DNA from: Lachnospiraceae bacterium XBB2008 | GTDB taxonomy: Bacteria > Bacillota > Clostridia > Lachnospirales > Lachnospiraceae | Reading direction: 5' to 3' | DNA: 64,000 bases | Assembly (NCBI GenBank): GCA_900102235.1 | Contig: FMVL01000007.1 | Location: 248,001-312,000, forward strand | In this document: positions 9,057-18,074 of the stretch, piece after piece | Numbering within the stretch: the stretch's first letter is position 1 | Layout: each line of letters starts with the position of its first letter | Program-made: the position numbers and the translations under genes | Notes under the pieces: generated by a model | Database searches by the model: none | What the model saw: only the letters and a program-made list of their open reading frames with translations | Told to the model about the DNA's origin: nothing

Positions 9057-10067
9057 TCAATCCCACGGTATCAGCGGGTTTTCGATCTTCTTGTCACGCA
9101 TCATGAGGTCGCGTACCGCTTCCGAAGGATCTTTTCCCTCGAAAAGGACCTTATTGACCTCGGTGATGATCGGCATTTCGACATCATATTTCTTAGCCAG
9201 TTCAATTCCGGCCTTGGCGGAATATACGCCCTCGACTACCATCTTGACCTCGGCCTGAGCTTCTTCGAGCGACTTGCCCTGTCCGATGAGGATACCGCAG
9301 CGGCGGTTTCTCGAATGCATCGATGCGCAGGTTACTATCAGGTCGCCCATGCCGGTGAGCCCGGCAAATGTAGCGGCGTTACCGCCCATGGCGACACCGA
9401 GTCTGGATATCTCGGCGATCCCGCGCGTGATCAGTGCAGCCTTGGTATTGTCTCCGTATCCCAGTCCATCGGCACAGCCTGCTGCCAGCGCGATCACATT
9501 CTTGAGCGCTGCTCCTATCTCTATGCCCAGCACATCGGGGCTGATATATACGCGGAAGACATCATTCATGAATATATTCTGCAGATATTCCGCGGTGGTT
9601 TTGGACTCTGACCCGACAACTATCGTGGTAGGGATGCCGCGGCCGACCTCTTCCGCATGTGACGGTCCCGAGAGGACCGATACATCTGCCTGAGGGATCT
9701 CTTCGGATATTATCTGGCTCATGGTCATGTCGGTATGTTCTTCTATACCCTTGGCCACGTCTATGATCTTCTGCCCATCGGCTACGAACTCACGCATCTG
9801 ATGAGCGCTGCTCCTGACGAATTTGGACGGTACCGCCATGACTATGACGTCCATTCCGAGGATCGCTTCACTTAAGTTCGCGGTAAAATCGGTTTTGTCC
9901 GAAAGGATCACTCCGGGGAGTTTGTCCTTATTCTCATGATAAGTCTTAAACATCTCTATCTCTTCGGGCAGAGCCGAATACATCGTGCAGTGATGTCCGT
10001 TATTGTTAAGGAGCCATGCAAGTGCCGTTCCCCAGCTTCCCGCTCCTATGATACCTATTCTGGCCAT
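9057..10067 (-). CDS. gpsA: GpsA, NAD(P)-dependent glycerol-3-phosphate dehydrogenase
   Basis: Makes sn-glycerol 3-phosphate from dihydroxyacetone phosphate for phospholipid synthesis. The 336-residue protein opens with the Rossmann loop GIIGAGSWGTALAWLL, has AVPSKFVR, GPSHAEEV, and the substrate-binding lysine region ALKNVIALAAGCADGLG, then GMGDLIVTC. Full length. It follows plsY by 26 bp; GpsA supplies the acceptor that PlsY acylates, so the two form a functional pair. AGAGGATAAAA precedes the ATG. Confidence 0.97.
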   Translation of the reverse strand: MARIGIIGAGSWGTALAWLLNNNGHHCTMYSALPEEIEMFKTYHENKDKLPGVILSDKTDFTANLSEAILGMDVIVMAVPSKFVRSSAHQMREFVADGQKIIDVAKGIEEHTDMTMSQIISEEIPQADVSVLSGPSHAEEVGRGIPTTIVVGSESKTTAEYLQNIFMNDVFRVYISPDVLGIEIGAALKNVIALAAGCADGLGYGDNTKAALITRGIAEISRLGVAMGGNAATFAGLTGMGDLIVTCASMHSRNRRCGILIGQGKSLEEAQAEVKMVVEGVYSAKAGIELAKKYDVEMPIITEVNKVLFEGKDPSEAVRDLMMRDKKIENPLIPWD

Positions 10068-10093
10068 TTTTATCCTCTTTCGTTTTATGTTAT

Positions 10094-10798
10094 TCAGACA
10101 AGTTCGTGACTTCTGTCCTTGCCGGATTTTTCTTTTCCCCTTTTGCTCAGATATACCTTGCTCTCACTGTGGGTGAGCAGCCTTTTGACATTAGCCCGGT
10201 GGCGCCAAATGGCGAGCACGGTCATGATGAATACCACCACATACATCTCGGTCAGAAGCGCCTGAGGTATCTCGGTCCCGACACGTGCATCGAAGAATCC
10301 TGTCTGACCGCAGATCACGGTCATTACGAAGAATGTGATGTATAAGCATATCGATCCCAGCGACACAAAATGAGTGGTAAGGAATATGGCGGCAAACACC
10401 GCAAGATGAACTATAAGGAACAGCGGTCCCATCGATACGATGAGTCCCGCGGTCACGGCTATGCCTTTTCCGCCCTTAAACTTCAGATAAAACGGATAAT
10501 CATGTCCGATGACCGTACCGAATGCGGTATATATCATATACAGATAACGGTATTCCGGAGCATTTTTCCCAAAGAGCAGGAACGTGACGACCATAGCGAG
10601 GATGCACTTTATGGCATCACCGAAAAGGACCGTAAAGCCCGCCCCTGTACCGAGAGTCCTGAGTGTATTGGTCGCACCCGAATTGCCGCTCCCGTGCTCT
10701 CTTATGTCTATCCCTTTAGCCTTGCCGTACAGGAAACCTGTCTGTATCAGGCCGAATGCGTATCCTATGATAATGCACACTATCCTTTCGAGCATCAC
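10094..10798 (-). CDS. plsY: PlsY, acyl-phosphate:glycerol-3-phosphate acyltransferase
   Basis: An integral membrane acyltransferase that transfers the acyl group from acyl-phosphate (made by PlsX, also in this window) to glycerol 3-phosphate. The three family motifs are visible: HGSGNSGATNTLRTLG near residue 35, the HDYPFYLKFKGGKGIA segment near residue 105, and a C-terminal RHRANVKRL. There are about five hydrophobic helices. The start is either a GTG (10796-10798) overlapping nothing but touching the der stop, or the ATG one codon later; AAGGAAG upstream fits either. The C-terminal tail after residue 205 is basic and slightly long. Confidence 0.95.
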   Translation of the reverse strand: MMLERIVCIIIGYAFGLIQTGFLYGKAKGIDIREHGSGNSGATNTLRTLGTGAGFTVLFGDAIKCILAMVVTFLLFGKNAPEYRYLYMIYTAFGTVIGHDYPFYLKFKGGKGIAVTAGLIVSMGPLFLIVHLAVFAAIFLTTHFVSLGSICLYITFFVMTVICGQTGFFDARVGTEIPQALLTEMYVVVFIMTVLAIWRHRANVKRLLTHSESKVYLSKRGKEKSGKDRSHELV

Positions 10799-12133
10799 TC
10801 AGTCTTCCTTTCTCTCTCTGATTATGAACTTAAGGGGAGTGCCCATGAATCCGAATGTCTCGCGGATCTGATTCTCGATATATCTCGTATATGAGAAATG
10901 CATGAGTTCCTTATCGTTAACGAATATGACAAACGTAGGCGGTTTGACTCCCGCCTGTGTGATGTAGAACAGTTTGAGCCGCTTGCCCTTATCGGACGGC
11001 GGCTGTTTCATGGCAGTGGCCTGTGACATGATCTCGTTAAGGACTCCGGTAGCGATGCGCATCGAGTGATTCTCACTGACCGCATCGATGGTCTCGTAGA
11101 GTTTACCCAGTCTCTGTCCGGTCTTGGCCGATACGAACATGATCTCGGCATATGTCATGAAGCTCAGGGTATTACGGATCTGCGCCGTATATTCATTGGT
11201 GGTCTTATCGTTCTTCTCGATAGCGTCCCACTTGTTGACGACTATGATTATCGCCTTGCCTCTGTCATGTGCGATGCCGGCTATCTTGGCATCCTGCTCG
11301 GTAACTCCTTCAACGGCGTCTATCACCAGAAGAACTATATCCGCACGCTCTATCGCCGCTACGGTCCGGACGATCATGTAACGTTCGAGTTCTTCTTTTA
11401 TCTTGTTCTTGCGCCTGAGTCCCGCAGTATCTATTAGCACATATTCCTTACCGTTGTGAACGATACGCGAATCTATCGCATCACGGGTGGTACCCGCGAT
11501 ATCCGAGACGATGGCACGTTCCTCTCCCGCCAGTTTGTTAAGGATCGAGCTCTTGCCGACATTGGGTTTCCCCACGATCGCGATCTTCACCGCATCATCT
11601 TCTTCATCCGCAGCGGGGGCATCGGGAATATGCTCAAAAACGGCGTCAAGAAGTTCACCGAAACCGAGGCGGTTCACGCTGGATATCGGGTACGGCTCAC
11701 CTATTCCGAGATTGTAGAACTCATATACCTCCAGCATGTCTCTCTGGAAGCTGTCCACTTTGTTTACAGCCAGGACTACGGGCTTGGCCGAGCGCCTGAT
11801 CATATCGGCAACGCGCATATCATCATCAACCAGTCCCTGCTTAAGGTCGACCATGAAGATGATTACATCCGCCGTATCTATGGCGATGGAAGCCTGTTCA
11901 CGCATCTGTGAAAGGATCACATCCGAACTGTCCGGCTCAATACCGCCGGTATCTATCATCGTGAAGCTGTTATCCAGCCATTCCACATCCGCATATATGC
12001 GGTCTCTCGTAATGCCGGGAGTATCCTTGACTATGGATATCTTCTCCCCCGCCATCGCATTGAAAAATGTGGATTTACCCACATTGGGGCGTCCCACTAT
12101 AGCTACTATGGGGCGTACCTTACCTTTACTCAT
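10799..12133 (-). CDS. der: Der (EngA), tandem GTPase for 50S ribosome assembly
   Basis: A 444-residue protein with two consecutive GTPase domains and a C-terminal KH-like domain. First domain: [21 protein letters not shown]. Second: [25 protein letters not shown]. The KH-like tail ends [15 protein letters not shown]. It is essential for large-subunit maturation in bacteria. The ATG overlaps the stop of the DUF512 gene (ATGA) and has AGGAGAATACA upstream. Order DUF512-der-plsY-gpsA is common in clostridia. Confidence 0.98.
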   Translation of the reverse strand: MSKGKVRPIVAIVGRPNVGKSTFFNAMAGEKISIVKDTPGITRDRIYADVEWLDNSFTMIDTGGIEPDSSDVILSQMREQASIAIDTADVIIFMVDLKQGLVDDDMRVADMIRRSAKPVVLAVNKVDSFQRDMLEVYEFYNLGIGEPYPISSVNRLGFGELLDAVFEHIPDAPAADEEDDAVKIAIVGKPNVGKSSILNKLAGEERAIVSDIAGTTRDAIDSRIVHNGKEYVLIDTAGLRRKNKIKEELERYMIVRTVAAIERADIVLLVIDAVEGVTEQDAKIAGIAHDRGKAIIIVVNKWDAIEKNDKTTNEYTAQIRNTLSFMTYAEIMFVSAKTGQRLGKLYETIDAVSENHSMRIATGVLNEIMSQATAMKQPPSDKGKRLKLFYITQAGVKPPTFVIFVNDKELMHFSYTRYIENQIRETFGFMGTPLKFIIRERKED

Positions 12134-13482
12134 TGTATTCTCCTGCCCAGCCGTATGCCGGATCCCGTTATTTTATCGGCAAAATCGTATCCACTTGATT
12201 TTACAATCTCGACCTTTGATTGTAAAGCATCCTCAAGCTCTGTGACGGTCACATCATCAAGGAAATAATCCTCTCCGGCGCGCAGCACGTTTTCGGGTAT
12301 CAGAAGCCTGTTTCCGATGGGTTTATTCTTAAGCTGAGCGATCATGTCCCGGCCGGTGATCAGTCCCGACACCGTGATCTTCTCACCGAAGAAATCGTTA
12401 CGGATATCATATACATGAACATTGAGTCCGCTCCATTTGTCCGTAATGCGGCATACCATATCCGAGATGATAGGGAACATGAGCTTTCCGGTCACCACGG
12501 AGAGTTCCTCATGCGGCTTTTTGATGAAATGAAGATGCTCAAAAGCATCATCGAACTCGTTGAGCATCAGACGGACCATCCCGACTCCGTTTTCAAGCTG
12601 GACATAGCCGTCGTAGCGTTCTTCACCGGGAAGCTCTCTTCCGGCCATGATATACCACTCATCGGATGCATGGACAAAATGCGTACCGAACCGGTCATAC
12701 AGTCTGTCCTGCCATTTCTCTATGGCATCGATCACGCGGACGGCATCTTCCGGGGTAAAAGACTCAAGAGGATACAGTCCCTCGCGGTATCTGGTGAGGC
12801 CCACTGGTACTACCGATACACTCTGGAGTTCGGGCATATATCCCGTCAGATCCGATATGCTGCGTTCAAGCTCGGCCCCGTCATTTAAGCCTTTGCACAG
12901 CACTATCTGCCCGTTCATCGTGATACCGGCGGCCTTTAGTCTGTCGACCTTCTTAAGACTCTCGCCGGCAAACCTGTTATGGAGCATCATGCACCGAAGT
13001 TCGGGATTTGTCGTATGGAACGATATGTTGATGGGGGACAGATGATATCTGCATATCCTCTCCACATCATGATCGGACATATTGGTCAGGGTCACATAGT
13101 TGCCCTGTAGAAAGCTCAGTCTGGAGTCATCATCCTTGAAATACAGAGTCTCTCTCATTCCCGGAGGCATCTGGTCGATGAAGCAGAATACGCATTTATT
13201 GGTGCACGACCTGTAGCTGTCCATCAGGCCTTCTTCGAATACGAGCCCGGGATCGGCGTCGGCTTCCTTTTCCACGGTCACGGTAAACCGTGTACCGTCG
13301 GGATGCTCAAATGTGCATTCAAGCCTCTCATCCAGCGTCAGATATTGATAATCAAAGATATCCTCAATCTCTTCTCCGTTCACGGAAAATAAAACATCTC
13401 CCGGAGAAACCTCGGTTTCCCGGAAAGGAGAATCCTCTTCGATAGACCGGATCATTCGGTTTTTTCTTCCGATATCAGGCAT
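12130..13482 (-). CDS. DUF512-family putative Fe-S / radical SAM-like protein with N-terminal PDZ
   Basis: A 450-residue protein. The N-terminal 60 residues resemble a PDZ domain ([14 protein letters not shown]). A cysteine cluster CTNKCVFCF follows near residue 90, C-x3-C-x2-C as in radical SAM proteins, next to [19 protein letters not shown], which is diagnostic of the DUF512 family. The remainder has [12 protein letters not shown] and [13 protein letters not shown]. The true function of this family is not established. I chose the ATG at 13480-13482 because GGGAGGGG is 3-5 nt upstream; an 11-residue longer form is possible. First gene of the operon that continues to hisI. Confidence 0.88.
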   Translation of the reverse strand: MPDIGRKNRMIRSIEEDSPFRETEVSPGDVLFSVNGEEIEDIFDYQYLTLDERLECTFEHPDGTRFTVTVEKEADADPGLVFEEGLMDSYRSCTNKCVFCFIDQMPPGMRETLYFKDDDSRLSFLQGNYVTLTNMSDHDVERICRYHLSPINISFHTTNPELRCMMLHNRFAGESLKKVDRLKAAGITMNGQIVLCKGLNDGAELERSISDLTGYMPELQSVSVVPVGLTRYREGLYPLESFTPEDAVRVIDAIEKWQDRLYDRFGTHFVHASDEWYIMAGRELPGEERYDGYVQLENGVGMVRLMLNEFDDAFEHLHFIKKPHEELSVVTGKLMFPIISDMVCRITDKWSGLNVHVYDIRNDFFGEKITVSGLITGRDMIAQLKNKPIGNRLLIPENVLRAGEDYFLDDVTVTELEDALQSKVEIVKSSGYDFADKITGSGIRLGRRIQ

Positions 13483-13510
13483 ATGCCCCTCCCAAAAAGC
13501 GTTCATTACT

Positions 13511-13519
13511 ATCATAACA
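13511..13519 (-). promoter_or_regulatory. Possible extended -10 promoter of the DUF512-der operon
   Basis: On the minus strand the sequence TGTTATGAT is an extended -10 (TGn plus TATGAT) placed to give a leader of about 20 nt before the DUF512 ATG. No clear -35 hexamer accompanies it, so this is a moderate call. Confidence 0.4.
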
Positions 13520-13548
13520 AAGCGGGGAGTTTTTTTCTATGTGTGACC

Positions 13549-13578
13549 TTGACGCAGCAAACCGTGAATGAATATAAT
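13549..13578 (+). promoter_or_regulatory. Sigma-A promoter of the PRPP-synthetase-family gene
   Basis: TTGACG at 13549-13554 and a perfect TATAAT at 13573-13578 are separated by 18 bp. Only 6 nt lie between the -10 box and the ATG at 13585, so transcription should begin at or next to the A of the start codon. There is no Shine-Dalgarno in those nucleotides. The predicted mRNA is leaderless. Confidence 0.75.
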
Positions 13579-13584
13579 TGTCTC

Positions 13585-14772
13585 ATGGCAAATTTACAGA
13601 AACTCGAACAACTTATGGCCGTAGCGCCGATCAAGCTCATCGTCCCGCCCTGTGCCGAGAAGCTCGGAGCCAGCATCAATCGATATCTGATCGAATTCAG
13701 GCACGATCTCCACAACAAATTCAAGGCGGATCCCGCTTTTCAGGGATATATCAAGGACGATTACATAGCCCGCATCGATCTTCCCCGTTTCGGAAGCGGC
13801 GAGAGCAAATGTACTCTGCTTGACTCAATCCGCGGTGATGATATCTTCATCATCACGGATGTCACCAACCATTCCATCACATATAAGATGCACGGATTCG
13901 AGAACCACTATTCTCCCGATGATCATTTTCAGGACTTAAAGAGGATCATCAATGCCATAAACGGTAAGGCTCACCGCATCAATGTGATCATGCCCTTCCT
14001 GTACGAAGGCAGACAGCACAAAAGAAGCGGCCGCGAGTCTTTGGATGCCGCTTATATGTTCAAAGAGCTTTCTGATATGGGTATATCGAATTTCATCACT
14101 TTTGATGCCCACGATCCCAGGATACAGAATTCCGCTCCTTTTACGGGCTTTGATAACTTCAATGCCATGTATCAGTTTGCGCGCACTCTTCTGACCAGCG
14201 AGCGTGACATGATCATCGACAAGGAGCACACGATAATCATCTCTCCCGACGAGGGCGCTCTCGACAGATCGATCTATTTTGCATCGGTTCTGGGGCTTGA
14301 TGCCGGCATGTTCTATAAGAGACGCGATTATACCCGGATGGTCGGCGGCAAGAACCCGATAGTCGCTCACGAATTCCTGGGCGACAATATAGACGGCAAA
14401 GACTGTATCATCATTGATGATATGATCTCTTCCGGCGGTTCCATGATAGATACCGCAAGACAGCTCAAAGAAATGAACGCCAAGCGCGTTTATATATGTA
14501 CTACTTTCGGATTGTTCACGGACGGACTCAGCGCTTTTGACGAAGCGTACGAGAAATGTTATTTTGACAGGATCATTACCACGAATCTTAACTATCTCGA
14601 TCCCGAACTTCTGAACAGACCTTATTATCTGCAGGCCGACATGGGCAAGTTCATCGCGTCCATCATCGACTTCATGAACCACGATGCGCCCATGTCAGAT
14701 CTTAATACTCCTACAGAAAAGATCCGCAAGATCCTCGATCGTTACAACAATCGCGAGGAGTTTACCTTCTAA
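13585..14772 (+). CDS. Ribose-phosphate pyrophosphokinase-family protein (divergent PRPP synthetase)
   Basis: A 395-residue protein, about 80 residues longer than ordinary PRPP synthetase. The family is shown by the FDAHDPRIQNS segment (near residue 180), YKRRDYT, and the PRPP-binding loop CIIIDDMISSGGSM near residue 275. It should make PRPP from ribose 5-phosphate and ATP, feeding nucleotides and HisG. The N-terminal 50 residues are divergent. I start it at the ATG at 13585, where homology-like sequence begins; the upstream 34 codons contain the promoter. It converges on the sensor kinase gene and the two stop codons overlap by 4 bp, leaving no room for a terminator. Confidence 0.85.
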   Translation: MANLQKLEQLMAVAPIKLIVPPCAEKLGASINRYLIEFRHDLHNKFKADPAFQGYIKDDYIARIDLPRFGSGESKCTLLDSIRGDDIFIITDVTNHSITYKMHGFENHYSPDDHFQDLKRIINAINGKAHRINVIMPFLYEGRQHKRSGRESLDAAYMFKELSDMGISNFITFDAHDPRIQNSAPFTGFDNFNAMYQFARTLLTSERDMIIDKEHTIIISPDEGALDRSIYFASVLGLDAGMFYKRRDYTRMVGGKNPIVAHEFLGDNIDGKDCIIIDDMISSGGSMIDTARQLKEMNAKRVYICTTFGLFTDGLSAFDEAYEKCYFDRIITTNLNYLDPELLNRPYYLQADMGKFIASIIDFMNHDAPMSDLNTPTEKIRKILDRYNNREEFTF

Positions 14773-17240
14773 ACGGTCTTAAATGCTATCTCGACCTTGA
14801 ACAGGTCATTTTCCGAGTAAAGCTTAAATGTTCCGCCCATCAGTTCGGTGAGCGATTTTGCTATGGACAGGCCCAGACCGGATCCTTCCGAAGTCCTGCT
14901 CTCATCTCCGCGGATGAAACGCTCTGTCAGTTCGCTTAAGTCAGCGGGCAGAGGATTCTCCGAGATATTCGTAAGCCTGAGTCTTATATCGTTCCCGCCT
15001 TCTGCCTGATCGGTATTATACATATCCAGGAATACCCTGGTGCCGGGCATCGCGTATTTGCACACGTTACCCAGAAGGTTTTCCATCACCCTCCACAGGC
15101 TCCTGCCGTCTGCCATCATGGCGGGCATAGTCAGCTTATCCGTATTGGTCACAACACTGAGATTTCGCTCTGCAAGTTTTTCATCAAACTCTGCCAGTGC
15201 CTGTGTCACCATCTCGGGCAGATTGATCTGCATGAGTTCAAGTTCCACGTTTCCGCTGGAGACCTTGCTGACTTCTATCAGATCTTCGGTCAGACTCTTG
15301 AGCCTCTGCGATTTCTCGTCTATGACATTGACGTATTCCACGATCTTGGGATCATCTATATCCTCGCGTTTGATCAGATCCACATAATTGATGATGCTGG
15401 TAAGAGGTGTGCGTATGTCGTGGCTTACATTAGCCACCAGGTCGGTCTTCATCCTCTCATCCTTCATGCTCTGCTCAACCGCATTTCTGACTGATGCACC
15501 GATAGAATTGACAGCCTCGGACAGCTGTCTGTTATCACCGTGGTATTTGGACGAATCGGTACTCTGAGAAAGATCGCCTGCGATGATACGCCTCATCACG
15601 GACATGATCTCATCCCTGCCTTTTACCTGGAAGAATATGAATACTCCGGCCAGGATATCCACTATGACAGCAGCAACGGCCGCAGGTGCCGCAAGATTAT
15701 CGGATGCGATCATCAGGATCAGCAACAGATTGATCAGAATGAATATAACATAGGGTACGACGCTCCGAAGGAGCACGTTACCGTTGTCATATATTCCGAC
15801 GATGCCGCGTCCGCAGGCACACAGTATCTTATACAGAAAACTCTGCTTCCAGATATGTCTTGCCTTGATACGGCGGACAAGGGAATAGTACAGCCATAAC
15901 ATGAGTGCGGAAAAAAGGGCCACGATCGCCGCAAACGCTATATAGACGGTGATATTGTTTATATAGTTCATCGCCCGGTATCTGAGCGAATCGTAATAGC
16001 TCGAGACGATCGCAGCAGGACCGAGTATGAACAGCACGATAACTACGGATAATATCACCACCCATAATTCGATCGGGGTATGATCAAATTCCGTCAGTCT
16101 GATGCTCTTCACACCGTTCTCATCATATTCGCGTCCCTCAAGGATCGTACATAATACGAGCAGACACAGGAAAGCCAGGATCATAAGGATCACGATACCG
16201 ACGACCACACCCTGATCTGCGGGTATATATGTATTCTCAAAGCCTGCTTTTGCGGATCTTAACGCGTCATCCGCAGGCATGGACATATCTGCCGCTATGC
16301 ATATCCTGCAATCATCGGGATATGCATATTTGTACTTCTGCATGAGTGAGTTGAATGTGGATTCGGTTATGGCAGTGTTGGTATCATATACCATCCTGTC
16401 GAAATCATAGCTGATATATCTTCCGTATTTGGAAAAGATCTTATCGATATCCGAAGTCTTATTCATCGGGATATCTATATTGGAGTATGTGATCTGTTCC
16501 GGACCGTCTCCCATGATCACGCAGTACCTCATATTGGTATTGAGCTCATCGAGGGTGTCGTTGTACTCGAGATACTCCGTGTAGTTGGAATACAGATCAT
16601 CTGCGCACGCCATGAGACAATTGATCAGATAATCATAATCCGACCAGTTCGTCACACATTCCTCAAGGATCTGTCCGTCCACGGTGCGGTATCTGTTGAT
16701 CAGCACATCCCTGTATATGAGTTCGCCTCCGTCAGACATCACAAACATGCTTTCATCAAACCCTTCGGGATTATCCGAAAAACTGGTATGGTCTATGAAA
16801 TTGCCCGATACATACTGCGGAGAGACCTGCCTGCTTTCATTCTCAAAGCCGTATTTATACCATTTGAGAAGATCACCGAGATAGTATTTTGCCGAAATAT
16901 CCGGTGCCACCTCGGAGTCGGAAGTTCTGGAGGCATATGCGACCACATCGATGACCTTGTTCGGATCATATGTACCGTTCGTCTCCAGCTGGCTTCTGAT
17001 CGTCACATATCTTAATACATCCTCGGTCTTACGTCCGAATATCGTATTGAAAAAGACCGAATCCTCATACGCCCTGCCCTGATCCGACGAGCTTAAGTTA
17101 TAGATCTGACTGTTCTTATTGTCGTTTACTACGACTACCGTTCCCGCGATATACAGCACTACGATCAGGGCGGCAGCCGTGATCAGAATGATCTGAAGGA
17201 CCTTCAGTATTCCCGTTCTGTTTTTTTTGTTTTTCATCAT
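14769..17240 (-). CDS. Membrane sensor histidine kinase
   Basis: An 823-residue kinase. A span near residues 12-33 is followed by a long extracytoplasmic region (to about 335) and then four or five more hydrophobic helices (about 340-560). The HisKA domain holds the acceptor in VSHDIRTPLTS (about residue 606). The HATPase domain shows RVMENLLGNVCKYA and GSGLGLSIAKSL. The ATG-ATG start at 17235-17240 overlaps the response-regulator stop (ATGA) and has GCGGAGAAG just upstream; the longer frame to 17270 has no support. It pairs with the regulator next door. The signal it senses is unknown; the architecture suggests a cell-envelope stimulus. Confidence 0.9.
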   Translation of the reverse strand: MMKNKKNRTGILKVLQIILITAAALIVVLYIAGTVVVVNDNKNSQIYNLSSSDQGRAYEDSVFFNTIFGRKTEDVLRYVTIRSQLETNGTYDPNKVIDVVAYASRTSDSEVAPDISAKYYLGDLLKWYKYGFENESRQVSPQYVSGNFIDHTSFSDNPEGFDESMFVMSDGGELIYRDVLINRYRTVDGQILEECVTNWSDYDYLINCLMACADDLYSNYTEYLEYNDTLDELNTNMRYCVIMGDGPEQITYSNIDIPMNKTSDIDKIFSKYGRYISYDFDRMVYDTNTAITESTFNSLMQKYKYAYPDDCRICIAADMSMPADDALRSAKAGFENTYIPADQGVVVGIVILMILAFLCLLVLCTILEGREYDENGVKSIRLTEFDHTPIELWVVILSVVIVLFILGPAAIVSSYYDSLRYRAMNYINNITVYIAFAAIVALFSALMLWLYYSLVRRIKARHIWKQSFLYKILCACGRGIVGIYDNGNVLLRSVVPYVIFILINLLLILMIASDNLAAPAAVAAVIVDILAGVFIFFQVKGRDEIMSVMRRIIAGDLSQSTDSSKYHGDNRQLSEAVNSIGASVRNAVEQSMKDERMKTDLVANVSHDIRTPLTSIINYVDLIKREDIDDPKIVEYVNVIDEKSQRLKSLTEDLIEVSKVSSGNVELELMQINLPEMVTQALAEFDEKLAERNLSVVTNTDKLTMPAMMADGRSLWRVMENLLGNVCKYAMPGTRVFLDMYNTDQAEGGNDIRLRLTNISENPLPADLSELTERFIRGDESRTSEGSGLGLSIAKSLTELMGGTFKLYSENDLFKVEIAFKTV

Positions 17241-17929
17241 ATCTTCTCCGCTTTGTAACCGATCCCCCAAACCACTTTGATGTATCTGGGGTTCTTGGGA
17301 TCGATCTCTATCTTCTCCCGGATATGTCTGATATGAACCGCTACTATGTTGTCGGAACCGAACGCTTCCTCATTCCAGATGCTCTCATATATCCTGTCGG
17401 ATGAGAAAACCTTGCCAGCGTTGCTCACAAGAAGTTTCAGGATATTGAATTCTATAGGTGTGAGTTTGACCTCCTCATCATCGACATATACCTGCTTGGT
17501 ATCGTCGTTTAAGATGAGGCCGCCGGTCGAGTAGATATTCTCATCATCGGCCGAGATGCTTCCGAGTGATGTGTAGCGTCTGAGCGCGGACTTGACCCTT
17601 GCGACCAGTTCGAGCGGATTGAAAGGCTTGGTAACGTAATCATCCGCTCCGATATTCAGCCCCAGGATCTTATCAGCATCTTCCGACTTGGCGCTTAAGA
17701 TGATGATCGGAACCGCATACTTTTCACGGATCTTCAATGTGGCATGGATCCCGTCAAGCTTCGGCATCATGATATCCATAATGATAAGCTGGATCTCTGT
17801 TTCGTCGAGGATCTTAAGCGCTTCCTCTCCGTCATAAGCCTTATACACATCATATCCTTCCTGAGTAAGATAGATGTCTATGGCATCCACTATTGTCCTG
17901 TCATCATCACAAACGAGTATATTAGACAT
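17237..17929 (-). CDS. OmpR/PhoB-family response regulator
   Basis: A 230-residue two-domain regulator. The receiver domain has the acidic cluster VCDDD, the phospho-acceptor in LIIMDIMMPKLDG (about residue 52) and VTKPFNPLEL. The winged-helix DNA-binding domain follows, with VKLTPIEFNILKLLVSN and HIRHIREKIE and the final VWGIGYKAEK. The start at 17929 is chosen because GGAAGGAAG is immediately upstream; 14 extra codons upstream are not family-like. Partner of the overlapping sensor kinase. An inverted CTTAAGA repeat lies about 90 bp upstream. Confidence 0.95.
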   Translation of the reverse strand: MSNILVCDDDRTIVDAIDIYLTQEGYDVYKAYDGEEALKILDETEIQLIIMDIMMPKLDGIHATLKIREKYAVPIIILSAKSEDADKILGLNIGADDYVTKPFNPLELVARVKSALRRYTSLGSISADDENIYSTGGLILNDDTKQVYVDDEEVKLTPIEFNILKLLVSNAGKVFSSDRIYESIWNEEAFGSDNIVAVHIRHIREKIEIDPKNPRYIKVVWGIGYKAEKI

Positions 17930-18002
17930 ATCTTCCTTCCCGCCGCATATTACGTCAGCTGATCCGTACATACGGCTTGTAACATGATCATTTCATCATA
18001 CG

Positions 18003-18045
18003 AAAATAAAGAAAAGCTTAAGACAATTATGAAGATTCTCTTAAG
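18003..18045 (-). terminator. Inverted repeat with T-rich tail: terminator of the polysaccharide operon or operator of the response-regulator gene
   Basis: On the minus strand GCTTAAGA is followed after 15 nt by its exact complement TCTTAAGC and then a T-rich run, TTTTCTTTATTTTC. It begins 30 bp past the glycosyltransferase stop and could be an A/T-rich intrinsic terminator. The arms (18017-18023 and 18039-18045) are 22 bp apart centre to centre, two helical turns, which would also suit an OmpR-type dimer site controlling the downstream regulator. I cannot decide between the two. Confidence 0.5.
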
Positions 18046-18074
18046 CCTCTCAAAATATGGTGATCCGGTCATTC

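Noticed and set aside
13936-14682. 248-codon minus-strand frame opposite the PRPP-family gene
   Set aside because: The plus-strand frame carries the PRPP loop and other motifs; the opposite frame has none.
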